From Polynucleobacter sp. MWH-UH35A (GTDB taxonomy: Bacteria > Pseudomonadota > Gammaproteobacteria > Burkholderiales > Burkholderiaceae), in NCBI RefSeq assembly GCF_018687075.1, contig NZ_CP061285.1, positions 372,001-436,000 of the forward strand: a stretch of 64,000 nucleotides of DNA. Direction: 5' to 3'. Each line of letters begins with the position of its first letter. The stretch's first letter is position 1. Under the pieces are notes generated by a model. It ran no database searches, was not told the DNA's origin, and was given only the letters and a program-made list of their open reading frames with translations. Both the position numbers and the translations under genes were made by a program. Of this stretch, positions 38,238-49,082 are shown piece after piece.

Positions 38238-39043
38238 TGAACTTTGCTCTAGTCCTTTTCATCCTGGTAATTGTTTCTGGAATCGCTTGGGTTGCGGATA
38301 AATTGCACTTTGCCCCGCAAAGGCGTTTGGCTGGTAATGACCGCATGCCTTTATGGCTTGAGTACACCGCTGGCTTCTTTCCAGTCATTTGCGCGGTATT
38401 TGTGTTGCGCTCTTTCATTGCTGAGCCGTTCAAGATTCCTTCGGGCTCAATGATCCCTACATTGCAGATAGGCGATTTCATTTTAGTGAATAAATTTACC
38501 TATGGAATTCGTTTGCCTGTAATTAATCAAAAAGTAGTTGACTTGGGTTCTCCTAAACGCGGTGATGTTGTGGTGTTCCGCTACCCACGAGACGAATCCG
38601 TCGATTATATTAAGCGTGTAGTGGCTTTGCCAGGTGACGAAATCACTTATGAAAATAAACGACTGACTATTAATGGTCAGCCTTTGCAATACAGCGGTGG
38701 CGAACCTTATCTCGACCCTGAGAATATGCGTTACGCCAAGCGTTTCACTGAAACCTTCCCAGCAGACTTGGGGGGTAATCGTCATGAGATTCTGAATGAC
38801 CCAGATCGTCCGGCCACAGTATTTCCGACTGAGCGTTTTCCGGGTTCTGAGTTCTGCCAATACCAGCAGTCTGGTCTGACTTGTAAGGTACCTCCAGGAC
38901 ATTACTTTGCGATGGGCGATAACCGTGATAACAGCGCAGACTCACGTTATTGGGGTTTTGTCCCAGATAAAAACATTGTGGGCAAAGCCTTCTTTGTTTG
39001 GCTCAACCTAGGTAATCTGGGTCGAATCGGCGGATTCGAGTAA
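38237..39043 (+). CDS. lepB: Signal peptidase I
   Basis: 268 residues from the ATG at 38237, which overlaps the lepA stop and follows GGAGG. Membrane segments are at the N-terminus. The catalytic Ser is in [20 protein letters not shown] and the Lys in [14 protein letters not shown]; the late block [14 protein letters not shown] is present. It cleaves Sec and Tat signal peptides. The lepA-lepB-rnc-era order is conserved in proteobacteria. Confidence 0.97.
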   Translation: MNFALVLFILVIVSGIAWVADKLHFAPQRRLAGNDRMPLWLEYTAGFFPVICAVFVLRSFIAEPFKIPSGSMIPTLQIGDFILVNKFTYGIRLPVINQKVVDLGSPKRGDVVVFRYPRDESVDYIKRVVALPGDEITYENKRLTINGQPLQYSGGEPYLDPENMRYAKRFTETFPADLGGNRHEILNDPDRPATVFPTERFPGSEFCQYQQSGLTCKVPPGHYFAMGDNRDNSADSRYWGFVPDKNIVGKAFFVWLNLGNLGRIGGFE

Positions 39044-39048
39044 ATATC

Positions 39049-39840
39049 ATGAATGCGCGCGCCGTGATCGAAACTGGACCGCTGCAAGAGCGACTCGGCT
39101 ATACCTTCAAGAAGCCAGAGCTACTAAATCAAGCCTTGACTCATCGTAGTCATAGCAAGAAGAATAATGAACGTCTGGAGTTTTTGGGGGACTCGATTCT
39201 TAATTGCGTAGTGGCTGAGATGCTTTACGAACGTTATTCAGATTTGGATGAAGGCGACCTTTCTCGTGTGCGTGCGAATCTCGTGAAGCAGCAGGCTTTA
39301 TATGAAATCGCCCAAACATTATCTTTATCCGATTACTTGCGCTTAGGCGAGGGTGAGCTCAAGAGTGGTGGCTTCCGTCGCCCCTCTATCCTTGCGGATA
39401 CCCTAGAGGCAGTGACTGGCGCTATTTTTATGGATGGTGGTTTTGAGGCTGCTAAGGCAAGTTTGCGCAAGCTCTACTCCATTATCTTGGCGCATGTTGA
39501 TCCTAAAACCTTAGGTAAAGACGATAAAACCTTATTGCAAGAGTGCCTGCAGGGTTATCAATTGCCCTTACCTACCTATAACGTTACTGGTACTTCTGGT
39601 GCTGCACACAACCAGCAGTTTGAGGTGGAGTGCTTGATCCCCAGTCATAAGGTGGCAGTTAAAGGTGAGGGTGCTTCACGACGTGCTGCTGAACAAGCGG
39701 CAGCGAAGTTGGCGTTGATTGCCATGCTGAAGGCTTTGCCGCAAGAATCTCGTAAACCCAAGAAGACACGGTCAGCTAAAAAGAAAGCGGCAAAAAAAGA
39801 AGTGACCGAAGAGCAGTTTAATCTTAAGCTGAAGGGCTAA
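39049..39840 (+). CDS. rnc: Ribonuclease III
   Basis: 263 residues. The catalytic domain has the signature [19 protein letters not shown] and the [15 protein letters not shown] metal-binding block, and a dsRNA-binding domain follows (about 160-230). The C-terminus is a Lys-rich extension ([18 protein letters not shown]), somewhat longer than E. coli RNase III (226 residues), seen also in other Burkholderiales. It processes rRNA and regulates via double-stranded RNA cleavage. Confidence 0.97.
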   Translation: MNARAVIETGPLQERLGYTFKKPELLNQALTHRSHSKKNNERLEFLGDSILNCVVAEMLYERYSDLDEGDLSRVRANLVKQQALYEIAQTLSLSDYLRLGEGELKSGGFRRPSILADTLEAVTGAIFMDGGFEAAKASLRKLYSIILAHVDPKTLGKDDKTLLQECLQGYQLPLPTYNVTGTSGAAHNQQFEVECLIPSHKVAVKGEGASRRAAEQAAAKLALIAMLKALPQESRKPKKTRSAKKKAAKKEVTEEQFNLKLKG

Positions 39841-39842
39841 TC

Positions 39843-40778
39843 GTGTTTAGATGCGGCACCATCGCCATTGTTGGGCGTCCTAATATGGGTAAATCGACCC
39901 TTCTGAATGCATTGGTTGGCCAGAAGATCAGTATTACTTCTCGTAAGGCGCAAACTACACGCCACCGTATTTTGGGTATTCAGAATCGCGATGAAGCCCA
40001 GTTTATTTTTATCGATACACCTGGCTTTCAGACGCGATTAATGAATACGCTCAACAAGGCGCTTAATCGCACTGTTACTACGGCTCTGCAAGACGTTAAT
40101 GTGGCTTGCTTTGTAGTTGAGGCCGGTTACTTTGGTGAGGACGACAAAAAGGTATTGAAATTATTGCCAGATGACTTGCCTGTAGTGCTCGTATTAAACA
40201 AGCTGGATTTATTTAATAGTCGCTTTCAGACTCCATCAGAGCGCGACCAGGCACTGCTCAACTTTATTAAAGACATGGCTCGCCCTTGGTGTGAATTGGG
40301 CGGTCATGAAGATCAGAAATGCGAGTTTGCTGAAATCGTGCCGATGAGCGCCAAGAGCCCTGGCGATATCGAAAGATTGCTGGATGTGCTTGAAGGCTAT
40401 CTACCTGAGGCGCCAGCTGTCTATGATGGCGATACCATCACTGACCGTAGCGAACGCTTCTTAGCGGCCGAAATTTTGCGAGAAAAAGTATTTCGCTTTA
40501 CTGGTGAAGAGTTGCCTTACACCAGTACCGTAGTTATTGACCAATTTAAGATGGATGGCAAGATGCGTTGTATTGCGGCAACCATCTTGGTGGATCGCGA
40601 TAGTCATAAAGCAATGATCATTGGTCAAAAAGGCGAGCGCCTAAAAAAGATTTCAACAGATGCCCGCATTGATATGGAAAAGCTCTTTGATGGCAAAGTC
40701 TTTTTAGAGACTTGGGTCAAGGTCAAGCGTGGCTGGGCGGATGATCGCGCCGAACTGCGGGCACAGGGGTTAGAATAA
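39843..40778 (+). CDS. era: GTPase Era
   Basis: 311 residues with a GTG start 2 bp after rnc. The G1 motif is [16 protein letters not shown] (the usual Val before Gly-Lys is Met). DTPGF and LNKLD are G3 and G4. The C-terminal KH domain contains [21 protein letters not shown]. It binds the 3' end of 16S rRNA in 30S assembly. Confidence 0.96.
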   Translation: MFRCGTIAIVGRPNMGKSTLLNALVGQKISITSRKAQTTRHRILGIQNRDEAQFIFIDTPGFQTRLMNTLNKALNRTVTTALQDVNVACFVVEAGYFGEDDKKVLKLLPDDLPVVLVLNKLDLFNSRFQTPSERDQALLNFIKDMARPWCELGGHEDQKCEFAEIVPMSAKSPGDIERLLDVLEGYLPEAPAVYDGDTITDRSERFLAAEILREKVFRFTGEELPYTSTVVIDQFKMDGKMRCIAATILVDRDSHKAMIIGQKGERLKKISTDARIDMEKLFDGKVFLETWVKVKRGWADDRAELRAQGLE

Positions 40779-40783
40779 ATTCC

Positions 40784-41518
40784 ATGGCCTCGATTCGTGT
40801 TGCTGACGAACCTGCTTTTGTATTGCACAGCATCCCCTATAAAGAAACTAGCTTAATTCTGGATGTTTTTACGCGGCAACATGGTCGCATGGCACTAATT
40901 GCTAAAGGGGCTAAGCGCCCGCATTCGACATTACGCCCTGTTCTTCAACGCTTTCAGCCATTATTGGTTTCATGGAGTGGCAAGTCTGAACTGCGCACCC
41001 TAACAAAATCAGAGTGGGTGGGTGGCATGCCTTCTTTGGTGGGGGATGCCTTGCTTTGCGGTTTCTATCTCAATGAATTACTTGTCAAGTTTTTAGCGCG
41101 TGAAGATGATTACGAAAAACTCTACGATCGCTATGCACAGACTATCAATGCGCTATCTAACCTTGAGTTTGAATCTAAGGGTCTAGAAGAAATCCTACGT
41201 CCTTTCGAGTTATCGCTCTTGCAGGAAACGGGTTATGCTGCCGCCTTGGATCGTTGTGTTGAAACGAATGAGGCGCCATTGGCTCACGAACAATATGTTT
41301 ACCAACCAGAGCGCGGTGTGCGTCCGGTGCAGGTGGATGACCCCGGACATTGGCCAGTGCTGACTGGAAAATCGCTATTAGCGATTGCTATTGGAGATTT
41401 TTCGGATCCCGAGACGCTGTCAGAGAGTAAGCAATTGATGCGTTTTTTGCTGGGTCTGCATTTACAGGATCAAGTATTGACGACTCGCCAGATTTTGATT
41501 GATTTGAAAAAAATCTAG
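40784..41518 (+). CDS. recO: DNA repair protein RecO
   Basis: 244 residues. The N-terminal OB-fold reads PAFVLHSIPYKETSLILDVFTRQHGRMALIAKGAKRP in segments, followed by the helical C-domain with FYLNELLVKFLAREDDYEKLYDRY. It loads RecA onto SSB-coated DNA with RecR. The typical C-terminal zinc-cysteine cluster is not evident. It is 5 bp after era. Confidence 0.93.
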   Translation: MASIRVADEPAFVLHSIPYKETSLILDVFTRQHGRMALIAKGAKRPHSTLRPVLQRFQPLLVSWSGKSELRTLTKSEWVGGMPSLVGDALLCGFYLNELLVKFLAREDDYEKLYDRYAQTINALSNLEFESKGLEEILRPFELSLLQETGYAAALDRCVETNEAPLAHEQYVYQPERGVRPVQVDDPGHWPVLTGKSLLAIAIGDFSDPETLSESKQLMRFLLGLHLQDQVLTTRQILIDLKKI

Positions 41519-41530
41519 TAACCTACAGAG

Positions 41531-42274
41531 ATGAGTAGCCATTCAAGCCTTGAATTAGGTATCAATATCGACCATGTTGCCACGTTGCGTAATGCGCGGG
41601 GTACGATTTATCCTGATCCATTAAGGGCGGCAGCTTTGGCTGAAGAGGCGGGCGCAGACCTCATTACTTTGCATTTGCGTGAAGACCGCCGTCACATTAA
41701 AGATGCTGATTTGCTAGCACTACGCCCACTCATCAAAACTCGCATGAACTTAGAGTGTGCGGTAACGCCAGAGATGATTGACATCGCTTGCCAAGTAAAA
41801 CCTCACGATGTTTGTTTGGTCCCAGAAAAGCGCGAAGAGGTCACAACCGAAGGCGGTTTAGATGTGGTGGGTCATTTTGATGCGGTGAGGGCCGCTACCC
41901 AGAAACTGAATGATGCAGGCATTCGAGTATCGCTGTTTATTGACCCAGAAGAAAAGCAAATTCAGGCGGCTAGAGAGGTAGGGGCAACCGTAGTCGAATT
42001 GCATACCGGTCGTTATGCTGATTTAACAGGCGCTGAGCAGGCTCAAGAATTGGAGCGCATTCGTAAAGCTGCGGCCTTTGGTAAAAGTATTGGCTTGAGA
42101 GTTAATGCCGGTCATGGTTTGCATGAGGGTAACGTGAAACCCATTGCTGCTATTGATGAATTGTCCGAACTGAACATTGGCCATGCCATTGTTGCTGAAG
42201 CCTTATTTAAGGGTTGGCAAAAAGCAATCATCGACATGAAAGCCTTGATGAACCATGGTAGAGCGAGCTCTTAA
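41531..42274 (+). CDS. pdxJ: Pyridoxine 5'-phosphate synthase
   Basis: 247 residues. It makes pyridoxine phosphate from 1-deoxyxylulose phosphate and aminoacetone phosphate. It has [22 protein letters not shown] at the N-terminus, HLREDRRHI, and the late [16 protein letters not shown] motif. The recO-pdxJ-acpS order is widely conserved. Confidence 0.97.
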   Translation: MSSHSSLELGINIDHVATLRNARGTIYPDPLRAAALAEEAGADLITLHLREDRRHIKDADLLALRPLIKTRMNLECAVTPEMIDIACQVKPHDVCLVPEKREEVTTEGGLDVVGHFDAVRAATQKLNDAGIRVSLFIDPEEKQIQAAREVGATVVELHTGRYADLTGAEQAQELERIRKAAAFGKSIGLRVNAGHGLHEGNVKPIAAIDELSELNIGHAIVAEALFKGWQKAIIDMKALMNHGRASS

Positions 42275-42311
42275 GCATTAACAACAGCAAATAAAAGCTA
42301 TTAAAGTAAAT

Positions 42312-42704
42312 ATGATCATCGGCATCGGCACTGACATTCTGCAGATTGAACGCTTACAAGCGGCTTACGATCGCACCAATGGCCGCCTGGCTGAAAAAAT
42401 TCTGGGTCCAGATGAGATGTTGGTATTTCAGCATCGTCTGGCCAGAAATCATAAGCGGGGTATTGCATTCTTGGCTACGCGCTTCGCAGCTAAGGAAGCT
42501 TTCTCCAAAGCAATCGGTCTTGGCATGAGAATGCCAATGACATGGCGCTCCCTACAAACTCTGAATGAGTCTAGCGGCAAACCTGTGACCTCCTACTTAG
42601 GAAAGTTAGCGCAATTCATGCAAGAAAAAAATTGGGAAGCTCATGTCACTGTAAGTGATGAGCAAGACATGGCAATTGCTCACGTAATTGTTACTCAGAA
42701 GTAA
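42312..42704 (+). CDS. acpS: Holo-ACP synthase
   Basis: 130 residues. It transfers 4'-phosphopantetheine from CoA to AcpP. The metal-binding [12 protein letters not shown] and the [17 protein letters not shown] motif are intact. It follows pdxJ by 37 bp. Confidence 0.96.
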   Translation: MIIGIGTDILQIERLQAAYDRTNGRLAEKILGPDEMLVFQHRLARNHKRGIAFLATRFAAKEAFSKAIGLGMRMPMTWRSLQTLNESSGKPVTSYLGKLAQFMQEKNWEAHVTVSDEQDMAIAHVIVTQK

Positions 42705-42733
42705 ATAAAAATATAGTTGAAATAGAGGAAGAG

Positions 42734-43822
42734 ATGAGCAAGTTAACGATGGCGAAGATGGCCCCTGGCCCAATTACCTTAGATGTAGTTGGTCTCGAGT
42801 TAAACGCCGAGGATCGCCGCCGCATTTTGCATCCCCTCACTGGTGGAGTCATTTTATTTGGCAGAAACTTTGCCAATCGTCAACAGCTTACTAAGCTGAC
42901 TACGGCCATTAAGAAGCTTCGTCCAGATGTGCTGATCTCTATTGATCATGAGGGCGGTCGAGTCCAACGTGCTAGGACTGATGGCTTTACCCATCTGCCC
43001 GCAATGCGTAAGCTAGGTGAACTGTGGGGTGCTAAAAATAAATCCACTCATGCTGCAGAGTCTGCCGCTATCGCCATGGCAGCTGCAACAGCTTGTGGAT
43101 ATGTGCTCGCTGCTGAGTTACGTGCTTGCGGGGTTGATTTCAGCTTTACTCCAGTATTAGATTTAGACTTTGGTCGTAGTGGTGTGATCGGGGATAGATC
43201 ATTTAGTCGTGACCCACAAATTGTTTTTGCCTTGGCGAAAAGTTTGAATGAAGGCTTACGTCTTGCGGGAATGGCCAACTGCGGCAAGCACTTTCCTGGA
43301 CATGGTTGGGCGGAGGCTGATTCGCACGTAGCCATTCCAGTAGACGAACGCTCTTTGAAAGAAATCTTGAACGATGACGCTAAGCCGTATGAGTGGCTCG
43401 ATTTGAGTTTGGCATCAGTGATGCCGGCGCATGTGATTTATCCAAAAGTGGATAAGAACCCAGCAGGCTTCTCAAAGGTTTGGCTCCACTCAATCTTGCG
43501 TCAAGAGCTAGGTTTTGAGGGTGTGATCTTTAGTGATGATCTTTCTATGGAAGGCGCTAGTGTTGCTGGATCGGTAGTCAAAGGCGCAGAGATGGCCTTA
43601 GAAGCGGGTTGCGATGCGGTCCTTATCTGCAATCGCCCAGATCTTGCTGATCAATTACTCTCAAAACTCAAAGTCTCAAAAGCCAAGCAAGCAGAATCTG
43701 CAACACGTTTAAATCGTCTTATGCCGCTAGCCTCAGCACCAACGTGGGGTGACTTGCAAGCTGAAGCTCAGTACCAGCATGCGAAAGGCTTGCTTACACA
43801 GCTGGGTTTGATTGCTGAGTAA
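42734..43822 (+). CDS. nagZ: Beta-N-acetylhexosaminidase
   Basis: 362 residues, glycoside hydrolase family 3. It recycles cell wall by removing GlcNAc from anhydromuropeptides in the cytosol. It has GGVILFGRNFANRQQL, IDHEGGRVQR, the KHFPGHGWAEADSHVAIP loop with the catalytic His, and the nucleophile Asp in IFSDDLSMEGA. It is the last gene of the lepA-nagZ series before a bidirectional terminator. Confidence 0.96.
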   Translation: MSKLTMAKMAPGPITLDVVGLELNAEDRRRILHPLTGGVILFGRNFANRQQLTKLTTAIKKLRPDVLISIDHEGGRVQRARTDGFTHLPAMRKLGELWGAKNKSTHAAESAAIAMAAATACGYVLAAELRACGVDFSFTPVLDLDFGRSGVIGDRSFSRDPQIVFALAKSLNEGLRLAGMANCGKHFPGHGWAEADSHVAIPVDERSLKEILNDDAKPYEWLDLSLASVMPAHVIYPKVDKNPAGFSKVWLHSILRQELGFEGVIFSDDLSMEGASVAGSVVKGAEMALEAGCDAVLICNRPDLADQLLSKLKVSKAKQAESATRLNRLMPLASAPTWGDLQAEAQYQHAKGLLTQLGLIAE

Positions 43823-43851
43823 TTAGGGGTAAAAGCGTTTGTAACAATAAA

Positions 43852-43873
43852 AAAGCCCGGCATGCCGGGCTTT
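43852..43873. terminator. Bidirectional terminator between nagZ and efp
   Basis: A perfect 9-bp stem AAAGCCCGG/CCGGGCTTT around CATG, with an A-run on the left that becomes a U-run for the minus-strand efp transcript. It closes both convergent units. Confidence 0.9.
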
Positions 43874-43899
43874 GTGCATCGTAGCGAACTAATTACAAA

Positions 43900-44460
43900 T
43901 TAGTTCGCACGGCTGCGGTATTCACCAGTGCGAGTATCGATTTCGATCTTGTCACCTGTGTTGCAGAACAATGGAACTTGCAATTCATAGCCAGTTGCCA
44001 ACTTTGCGCTCTTCAACACTTTGCCTGAGCTGGTGTCACCTTTAACTGCTGGTTCTGTGTAAATGATTTCGCGAACCAAGGAGTTAGGCATTGCAACAGA
44101 AAGTGCTTTACCTTCGTAGAACACTACTTCGCAAGGCATGCTTTCTTCGAGGTAGTTCAAGGCATCGCCCATGAACTCAGCTTCAACTTCATATTGGTTG
44201 TAATCACCATCCATAAATACATACATTGGATCTGCGAAATAAGAGTAGGTGCATTCTTTCTTATCCAGAATCACAACATCAAACTTGTCATCGGCCTTGT
44301 AAACACCTTCATTTGGTGCGCCAGTTAACAAATTCTTAAATTTCATTTTCACAACAGAGGAGTTGCGGCCAGAGCGGCTATATTCGGCCTTTAAAACGAC
44401 CTGGGCATCAGTACCAATCATGACTACGTTACCAACGCGGAGTTCTTGTGCTGTTTTCAT
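43900..44460 (-). CDS. efp: Elongation factor P, Arg32 type
   Basis: 186 residues, with the KOW-like N-domain and two OB domains (family end [21 protein letters not shown]). The tip residue at position 32 is Arg ([11 protein letters not shown]), the type rhamnosylated by EarP, not Lys as in E. coli. It relieves ribosome stalling at proline runs. earP is upstream in the same direction. Confidence 0.97.
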   Translation of the reverse strand: MKTAQELRVGNVVMIGTDAQVVLKAEYSRSGRNSSVVKMKFKNLLTGAPNEGVYKADDKFDVVILDKKECTYSYFADPMYVFMDGDYNQYEVEAEFMGDALNYLEESMPCEVVFYEGKALSVAMPNSLVREIIYTEPAVKGDTSSGKVLKSAKLATGYELQVPLFCNTGDKIEIDTRTGEYRSRAN

Positions 44461-44547
44461 CTTGCTATTCCTGGGGGCAGAGCTAATATTCTGCGGTTTT
44501 TATCAAAAACAAGATTGTAACCGCCCGCAAGCCTTTATTGCTTGGGA

Positions 44548-45618
44548 TTAAGCGACAAAGTGCATTAAACGTGCTGGAAGACCGCCATCCGCTTGTTTTT
44601 CAAGTAAATGGGCGCGCCAGTCCTTGGCATGCGCATTCCAGTTACCCAAGTCGCCAAACCATTCGCTGGGCATTGCCCAGGTCATGGCGGCAATCGTAGC
44701 CAACCTTAACTCTTGGCTGGCCTCCTCCAAATAGAGATCCAAAAAAGCCGCTAATTTGACTTCATGAGCGCGATCTTCTTGTGGGTAGATGTGCCAGATA
44801 AATGGCTTGCCAGCAAGTTGGGCTCGTATAAAAGAATCCTCACCGCGGACGATATTAAAGTCGCATTGCGACAACACCCAGTCATATTCATCCTGAGATA
44901 CAAAAGGCAGCGAAAGCAATTGAACGTTTGCCGGCAATTGGATTGGTTGCTCACCATAGAGGTTTAATTGTTCGGCATGGCCGTATGCCAGGAGGACATC
45001 TATATCTTCACCGAGCTGCCCTAAATCCATTAGCCATTTTTTAAGTGGCGCTCCTGGGTAGCAAAAAACACTGATCCGTTTGGCTCCTGGACGTAGCTGA
45101 GACCAGATGGCTTTCAGATCATTGGGGGTACTTTTTTCAACGAGATGCCCTTCCGCTGGTATCGGGTCAAGCAATAGTCCTCCGACCTCTTCTTGAAAGC
45201 CGGGAAAGAAAAAATACTTCGGAATGCCATGGGATTGAGGTGATGGTTTGCCGTGGAAATCAATCACCCAAGGTTCTGCACTTAAGTACTCCAGATTAAT
45301 AATGAGTGGCTTGATGGGGGCAACAAAAAGACCGGTTAAGTAGCGTTCCGGTAGTTCACAACCAAAAGCCTCAATGACTACATCAGGCGTTTGAACGGGA
45401 TGGCGAGCATTGCTATAACTTGCTTCCCATGGCTGGATATCGATTCTGTCTTTAATTGAGAGGTCAACACCTGAAGCGAGTAAATTAAGGGTTGGCAGGT
45501 CATCGCAAAAAATACGGACCTCTTGCCCATGAATGCTTGATAAGCTTCGGGCTAGACGCCAGCAAACACCGGCATCACCATAGTTATCGACGATTTGGCA
45601 GAAAATATCCCAACGCAT
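44548..45618 (-). CDS. earP: EF-P arginine rhamnosyltransferase EarP
   Basis: 356 residues beginning [19 protein letters not shown], the EarP start, with the conserved Asp residues of the GT-B active site. The later [28 protein letters not shown] motif binds dTDP-rhamnose. It modifies Arg32 of EF-P, encoded just downstream. Its start codon shares two bases with the uvrC start codon on the other strand. Confidence 0.95.
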   Translation of the reverse strand: MRWDIFCQIVDNYGDAGVCWRLARSLSSIHGQEVRIFCDDLPTLNLLASGVDLSIKDRIDIQPWEASYSNARHPVQTPDVVIEAFGCELPERYLTGLFVAPIKPLIINLEYLSAEPWVIDFHGKPSPQSHGIPKYFFFPGFQEEVGGLLLDPIPAEGHLVEKSTPNDLKAIWSQLRPGAKRISVFCYPGAPLKKWLMDLGQLGEDIDVLLAYGHAEQLNLYGEQPIQLPANVQLLSLPFVSQDEYDWVLSQCDFNIVRGEDSFIRAQLAGKPFIWHIYPQEDRAHEVKLAAFLDLYLEEASQELRLATIAAMTWAMPSEWFGDLGNWNAHAKDWRAHLLEKQADGGLPARLMHFVA

Positions 45619-47527
45619 GAGTAATTCGCTTTTCGAAACCCTTCAGCAGGATGTTAAACGGCTACCCGGATTGCCGGGGGTATATCGCTTTTTTGACGAA
45701 GCAGGACGTATTCTGTATGTAGGCAAAGCTCGCAACCTTAAAAAGCGTGTCTCAAGTTATTTTCAGCGCACCCAGTTATCACCGCGTATCGAGCTGATGG
45801 TGGGCAAAATTGCCCGCTATGAGACAACGGTAACACGGACTGAAACCGAAGCCCTCATTCTAGAGAACAATCTTATTAAAGAGTTGGCTCCGCCATTTAA
45901 TATTTTATTTCGAGACGATAAATCTTATCCCTATGTGATGTTGACAGGGCATCAGTTCCCACGGCTATCCTCATATCGTGGAAAAGTAGATAAGCGTAAT
46001 CAGTACTTTGGCCCATTTCCGAATAGTTGGGCAGTGCGGAATAGTGTTCAGATTCTTCAAAAAGTATTTCGTCTGAGAACTTGTGAAGACTCTGTATTTA
46101 AGAATCGTAGTCGCCCTTGTCTTTTACATCAAATTCATCGGTGTAGCGCTCCCTGTGTGGGCCGTCTCAGTGCGGAGCAATATGGACAGGACGTTGCTCA
46201 AGCGACGCGATTTTTAGAAGGCGATCATAGTCAAGTTTTATCCGAGCTTGAAAAAGAAATGCACAAGCACAGCGAAGCCATGGAGTTTGAGATGGCAGCA
46301 GTATTGCGCGATCGCATCGCTGATCTATCTAGTGTCTTACAGCAGCAATCTATGGATGTTGTGGCTGAAGGCGAGGGCGATGTCGACATCATCGCTGTTG
46401 CTCAAATGGAAGGTATGGTTTGCGTCAATCTGGCGATGGTGCGAGGGGGTCGTCATCTTGGGGATCGAGCCTATTTTCCTAAGGGGTTGAGAACGACATC
46501 CGGCGAATTGCCATCTCCCGCGGAGATATTAGAGGCATTTATTGCGCAGCATTATTTAGAAGAACATCTAGAGGATGCAACAACCAATTTAATCCCTCCG
46601 GTATTGATATTGAATCATGCATTGCAGTCCAGAGGCGATGATCTCAGTGAGCTTAATGAAGCTCCGCCAGAAGATTTGCATGAGTTACTAAATGCACAAG
46701 CTGGTAGAAAAATTACCTTCCTGCATCAGCCTCAGGGGCAAAGGCGTCATTGGCTGGCGATGGCTGAGGGTAATGCCAAGATTGCCTTAACGAAACGCTT
46801 AGTAGAGACTGGCGGACAGTTGGCAAGAGCGCGTGCCCTGGCGGATATCCTCAGCCTCGAATTGGAAAGTCTTGAACAGTTACGCATTGAATGTTTTGAT
46901 ATTAGCCATACCTCTGGTGAAGCAACTCAAGCATCGTGTGTGGTGTATTCCAAGAACGCAATGCAATCAAGCGAGTATCGACGCTTTAATATTAATGACA
47001 TCACGCCGGGAGATGATTACGCAGCAATGCGCCAAGTATTGCAAAGACGTTATGCCAACTTTCAAGAGTTGCCAGTAGAAAAAATTCCGCAAGTGATTTT
47101 GATTGATGGCGGTAAAGGACAAGTAGAGATGGCGCGTCAGGTGTTATCTGAATTTGGCATGGATGTAGGTTTGATTGTTGGTGTTGCCAAAGGCGAGGGT
47201 CGCAAGGTCGGATTGGAGACGCTGATTTTTGCTGATGGACGTGAACCTTTGGAGTTGGGTATCGATAGCGCCGCATTGCTATTGGTGGCGCAGATTCGAG
47301 ATGAGGCGCACCGCTTTGCCATTACTGGGATGCGAGCCAAGCGCGCTAAAGCGAGAACAATTTCTCGTTTAGAAGAGATCGAGGGTATTGGTGCAAAGCG
47401 CAGACAAAAGCTGCTGGCGCGTTTTGGTGGTCTTAAAGGCGTTGCAAACGCCAGTATTGAGGAAATTGCTAGTGTAGAAGGCGTCTCTTTAACGCTGGCC
47501 GAGCAGATATATCGTCAGCTTCATTAG
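45617..47527 (+). CDS. uvrC: Excinuclease ABC subunit C
   Basis: 636 residues. The GIY-YIG domain ([25 protein letters not shown]) makes the 3' incision. A UVR motif (about 210-240), the RNase H-like 5' nuclease domain ([34 protein letters not shown]) and a tandem helix-hairpin-helix ([22 protein letters not shown]) follow. No Shine-Dalgarno is visible before the ATG, which overlaps the divergent earP start codon. The downstream pgsA gene lies close behind, as in E. coli. Confidence 0.96.
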   Translation: MSNSLFETLQQDVKRLPGLPGVYRFFDEAGRILYVGKARNLKKRVSSYFQRTQLSPRIELMVGKIARYETTVTRTETEALILENNLIKELAPPFNILFRDDKSYPYVMLTGHQFPRLSSYRGKVDKRNQYFGPFPNSWAVRNSVQILQKVFRLRTCEDSVFKNRSRPCLLHQIHRCSAPCVGRLSAEQYGQDVAQATRFLEGDHSQVLSELEKEMHKHSEAMEFEMAAVLRDRIADLSSVLQQQSMDVVAEGEGDVDIIAVAQMEGMVCVNLAMVRGGRHLGDRAYFPKGLRTTSGELPSPAEILEAFIAQHYLEEHLEDATTNLIPPVLILNHALQSRGDDLSELNEAPPEDLHELLNAQAGRKITFLHQPQGQRRHWLAMAEGNAKIALTKRLVETGGQLARARALADILSLELESLEQLRIECFDISHTSGEATQASCVVYSKNAMQSSEYRRFNINDITPGDDYAAMRQVLQRRYANFQELPVEKIPQVILIDGGKGQVEMARQVLSEFGMDVGLIVGVAKGEGRKVGLETLIFADGREPLELGIDSAALLLVAQIRDEAHRFAITGMRAKRAKARTISRLEEIEGIGAKRRQKLLARFGGLKGVANASIEEIASVEGVSLTLAEQIYRQLH

Positions 47528-47560
47528 GTGCCTTCACTATTCTTAGTTTATGCTTATCGC

Positions 47561-48136
47561 ATGCCCTTTAATTTACCCATTGCCTTAACCTGGCTGCGTG
47601 TTGCAGCCATCCCGCTATTGGCGGTGGTTTTTTATCTTCCCAATTCTTGGCTCACGCCTTTTGAGAAGAATTTAATTGCAGCAATCATTTTTATCTCTGC
47701 TGCGATTACCGATTGGTTAGATGGTTTTCTAGCGCGTCGTCTAAAACAAGAATCTGCATTTGGTCAATTCTTAGATCCCGTTGCTGACAAACTCATTGTT
47801 GCTGCAGCCTTATTGGTGCTGCTGAATATGGATCGTGTGCAGGTTTGGGTAGCGCTCATCATCATCGGTCGCGAAATTACCATCTCCGCACTACGTGAAT
47901 GGATGGCTTTACTGGGTGCTGGAAAAAGTGTGGCAGTACATATGGTCGGCAAACTCAAAACCACAGCCCAGTTGGTGGCCATCCCATTTTTATTGCTCAA
48001 CGACACTGTATTTGGCTGGTTAAATTGCGCACAGCTAGGTACCTGGTTAATTTGGATCGCCTCATTTTTAACGCTTTGGTCCATGTTCTATTACATGAAA
48101 AAGGCTTTACCGCAGCTTGCTGGAAAAATCGACTAA
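47561..48136 (+). CDS. pgsA: CDP-diacylglycerol-glycerol-3-phosphate 3-phosphatidyltransferase
   Basis: 191 residues from the ATG at 47561 (MPFNLPIALTWLRV); a GTG at 47528, directly after the uvrC stop, would add 11 residues. It is a membrane enzyme of phosphatidylglycerol synthesis. The CDP-alcohol phosphatidyltransferase motif is visible as TDWLDGFLARRLKQESAFGQFLDPVADK in pieces (DG-AR-G-D-D spacing). Confidence 0.95.
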   Translation: MPFNLPIALTWLRVAAIPLLAVVFYLPNSWLTPFEKNLIAAIIFISAAITDWLDGFLARRLKQESAFGQFLDPVADKLIVAAALLVLLNMDRVQVWVALIIIGREITISALREWMALLGAGKSVAVHMVGKLKTTAQLVAIPFLLLNDTVFGWLNCAQLGTWLIWIASFLTLWSMFYYMKKALPQLAGKID

Positions 48137-48252
48137 GCGATCAAAAGCCCAGCCAGTTAAGCCTTTCATGGCAATTGCATTCCCCCAATTTTTAGGTTTT
48201 ACAAGGAATAATGCTTTCTTGGCGATTGTTTGTTAAACTATCGCCCTGTTAT

Positions 48253-48328
48253 GCGGGAATAGCTCAGCTGGTAGAGCGATACCTTGCCAAGGTATAGGTC
48301 GGGAGTTCGAACCTCCTTTCCCGCTCCA
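48253..48328 (+). tRNA. tRNA-Gly (GCC)
   Basis: 76 bases with CCA encoded. The acceptor stem GCGGGAA pairs with TTCCCGC. D-loop AGCTGGTA, anticodon loop TTGCCAA (anticodon GCC) and T-loop GTTCGAAC are all in place. Confidence 0.97.
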
Positions 48329-48334
48329 AGTTCG

Positions 48335-48364
48335 ATGGGAAGCCCTTAAAAGCTTCCCATTTTT
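48335..48364 (+). terminator. Terminator between tRNA-Gly and tRNA-Cys
   Basis: ATGGGAAGC (48335-48343) pairs with GCTTCCCAT (48352-48360), followed by TTTT. The two tRNAs therefore need not be one transcript. Confidence 0.75.
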
Positions 48365-48377
48365 GATTCAAGAGTAT

Positions 48378-48451
48378 GGCGCGTTGGCCGAGTGGTTAGG
48401 CAGGAGCCTGCAAAGCTTCGTACGGGGGTTCGATTCCCTCACGCGCCTCCA
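48378..48451 (+). tRNA. tRNA-Cys (GCA)
   Basis: 74 bases with CCA encoded. The acceptor stem GGCGCGT pairs with ACGCGCC. The anticodon loop CTGCAAA gives anticodon GCA, and the T-loop is GTTCGATT. Confidence 0.96.
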
Positions 48452-48545
48452 GTGAATTGTCTTGACGATTTAGGTGCATCACCTAAAATACTTTCAACGA
48501 ATGTAAGTAAAAAAGCGTCGGCCACCTTAATCAATTAAAGAGCAC

Positions 48546-49007
48546 ATGATCACAATACGAACCCTCAAAGTTAGCGCCCTAACATTATTTTTGGCAGCGC
48601 TTATGGGCGCATGCGCGAGCTCGGGTGATTCACCAACTGGTACACCCCAGGAGGTTCAAGAGGTTCAAGCTCAATTGTTGGGTGATATGCCATTGCCTGC
48701 CGCATCAAAAATTATTGGTGCAGAATCTTTAATCATCGGACGCGGTGATAACTGGGTAGGGCGTGTTGTTCTATCTGGTGTACAAACGCCAACGGATATT
48801 TATGCATTCTTCCAATCAGAGTATCCGCGCGCAGGATGGACCACCGTTAGTGCTGTGAAATCGAAAACCAGTATTTTGGTATTTACCAAAGGCGACCGTA
48901 CAGCTACTGTGGAATTAAACGAGGGTTCGTTGACTGGACCTAAAACATTGATCACGATTACTTCGTCACCAAAGAACGCCAATGTTGTGGCACCAAGCAA
49001 GAAGTAA
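48546..49007 (+). CDS. Lipoprotein of unknown function
   Basis: 153 residues. It has a lipoprotein signal (LTLFLAALMGACASS, Cys near residue 23). The mature domain contains SLIIGRGDNWVGRVVLSG and DIYAFFQSEYPRAGWTTVS, a compact alpha/beta pattern, and ends in a Lys-rich tail. I do not recognise a named family. It is probably membrane-anchored on the periplasmic side and stands alone with its own terminator. Confidence 0.7.
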   Translation: MITIRTLKVSALTLFLAALMGACASSGDSPTGTPQEVQEVQAQLLGDMPLPAASKIIGAESLIIGRGDNWVGRVVLSGVQTPTDIYAFFQSEYPRAGWTTVSAVKSKTSILVFTKGDRTATVELNEGSLTGPKTLITITSSPKNANVVAPSKK

Positions 49008-49039
49008 TTAAAGCATTTGACTCTTGTTGAGAGTAAATA

Positions 49040-49065
49040 AAAAGGCCTCTAACAAGAGGCCTTTT
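49040..49065. terminator. Terminator between the lipoprotein gene and lexA
   Basis: An 11-bp stem AAAAGGCCTCT/AGAGGCCTTTT around AACA. The A- and T-rich ends let it work for both convergent genes. Confidence 0.88.
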
Positions 49066-49082
49066 GCTTGCGGAGCTTTAGT

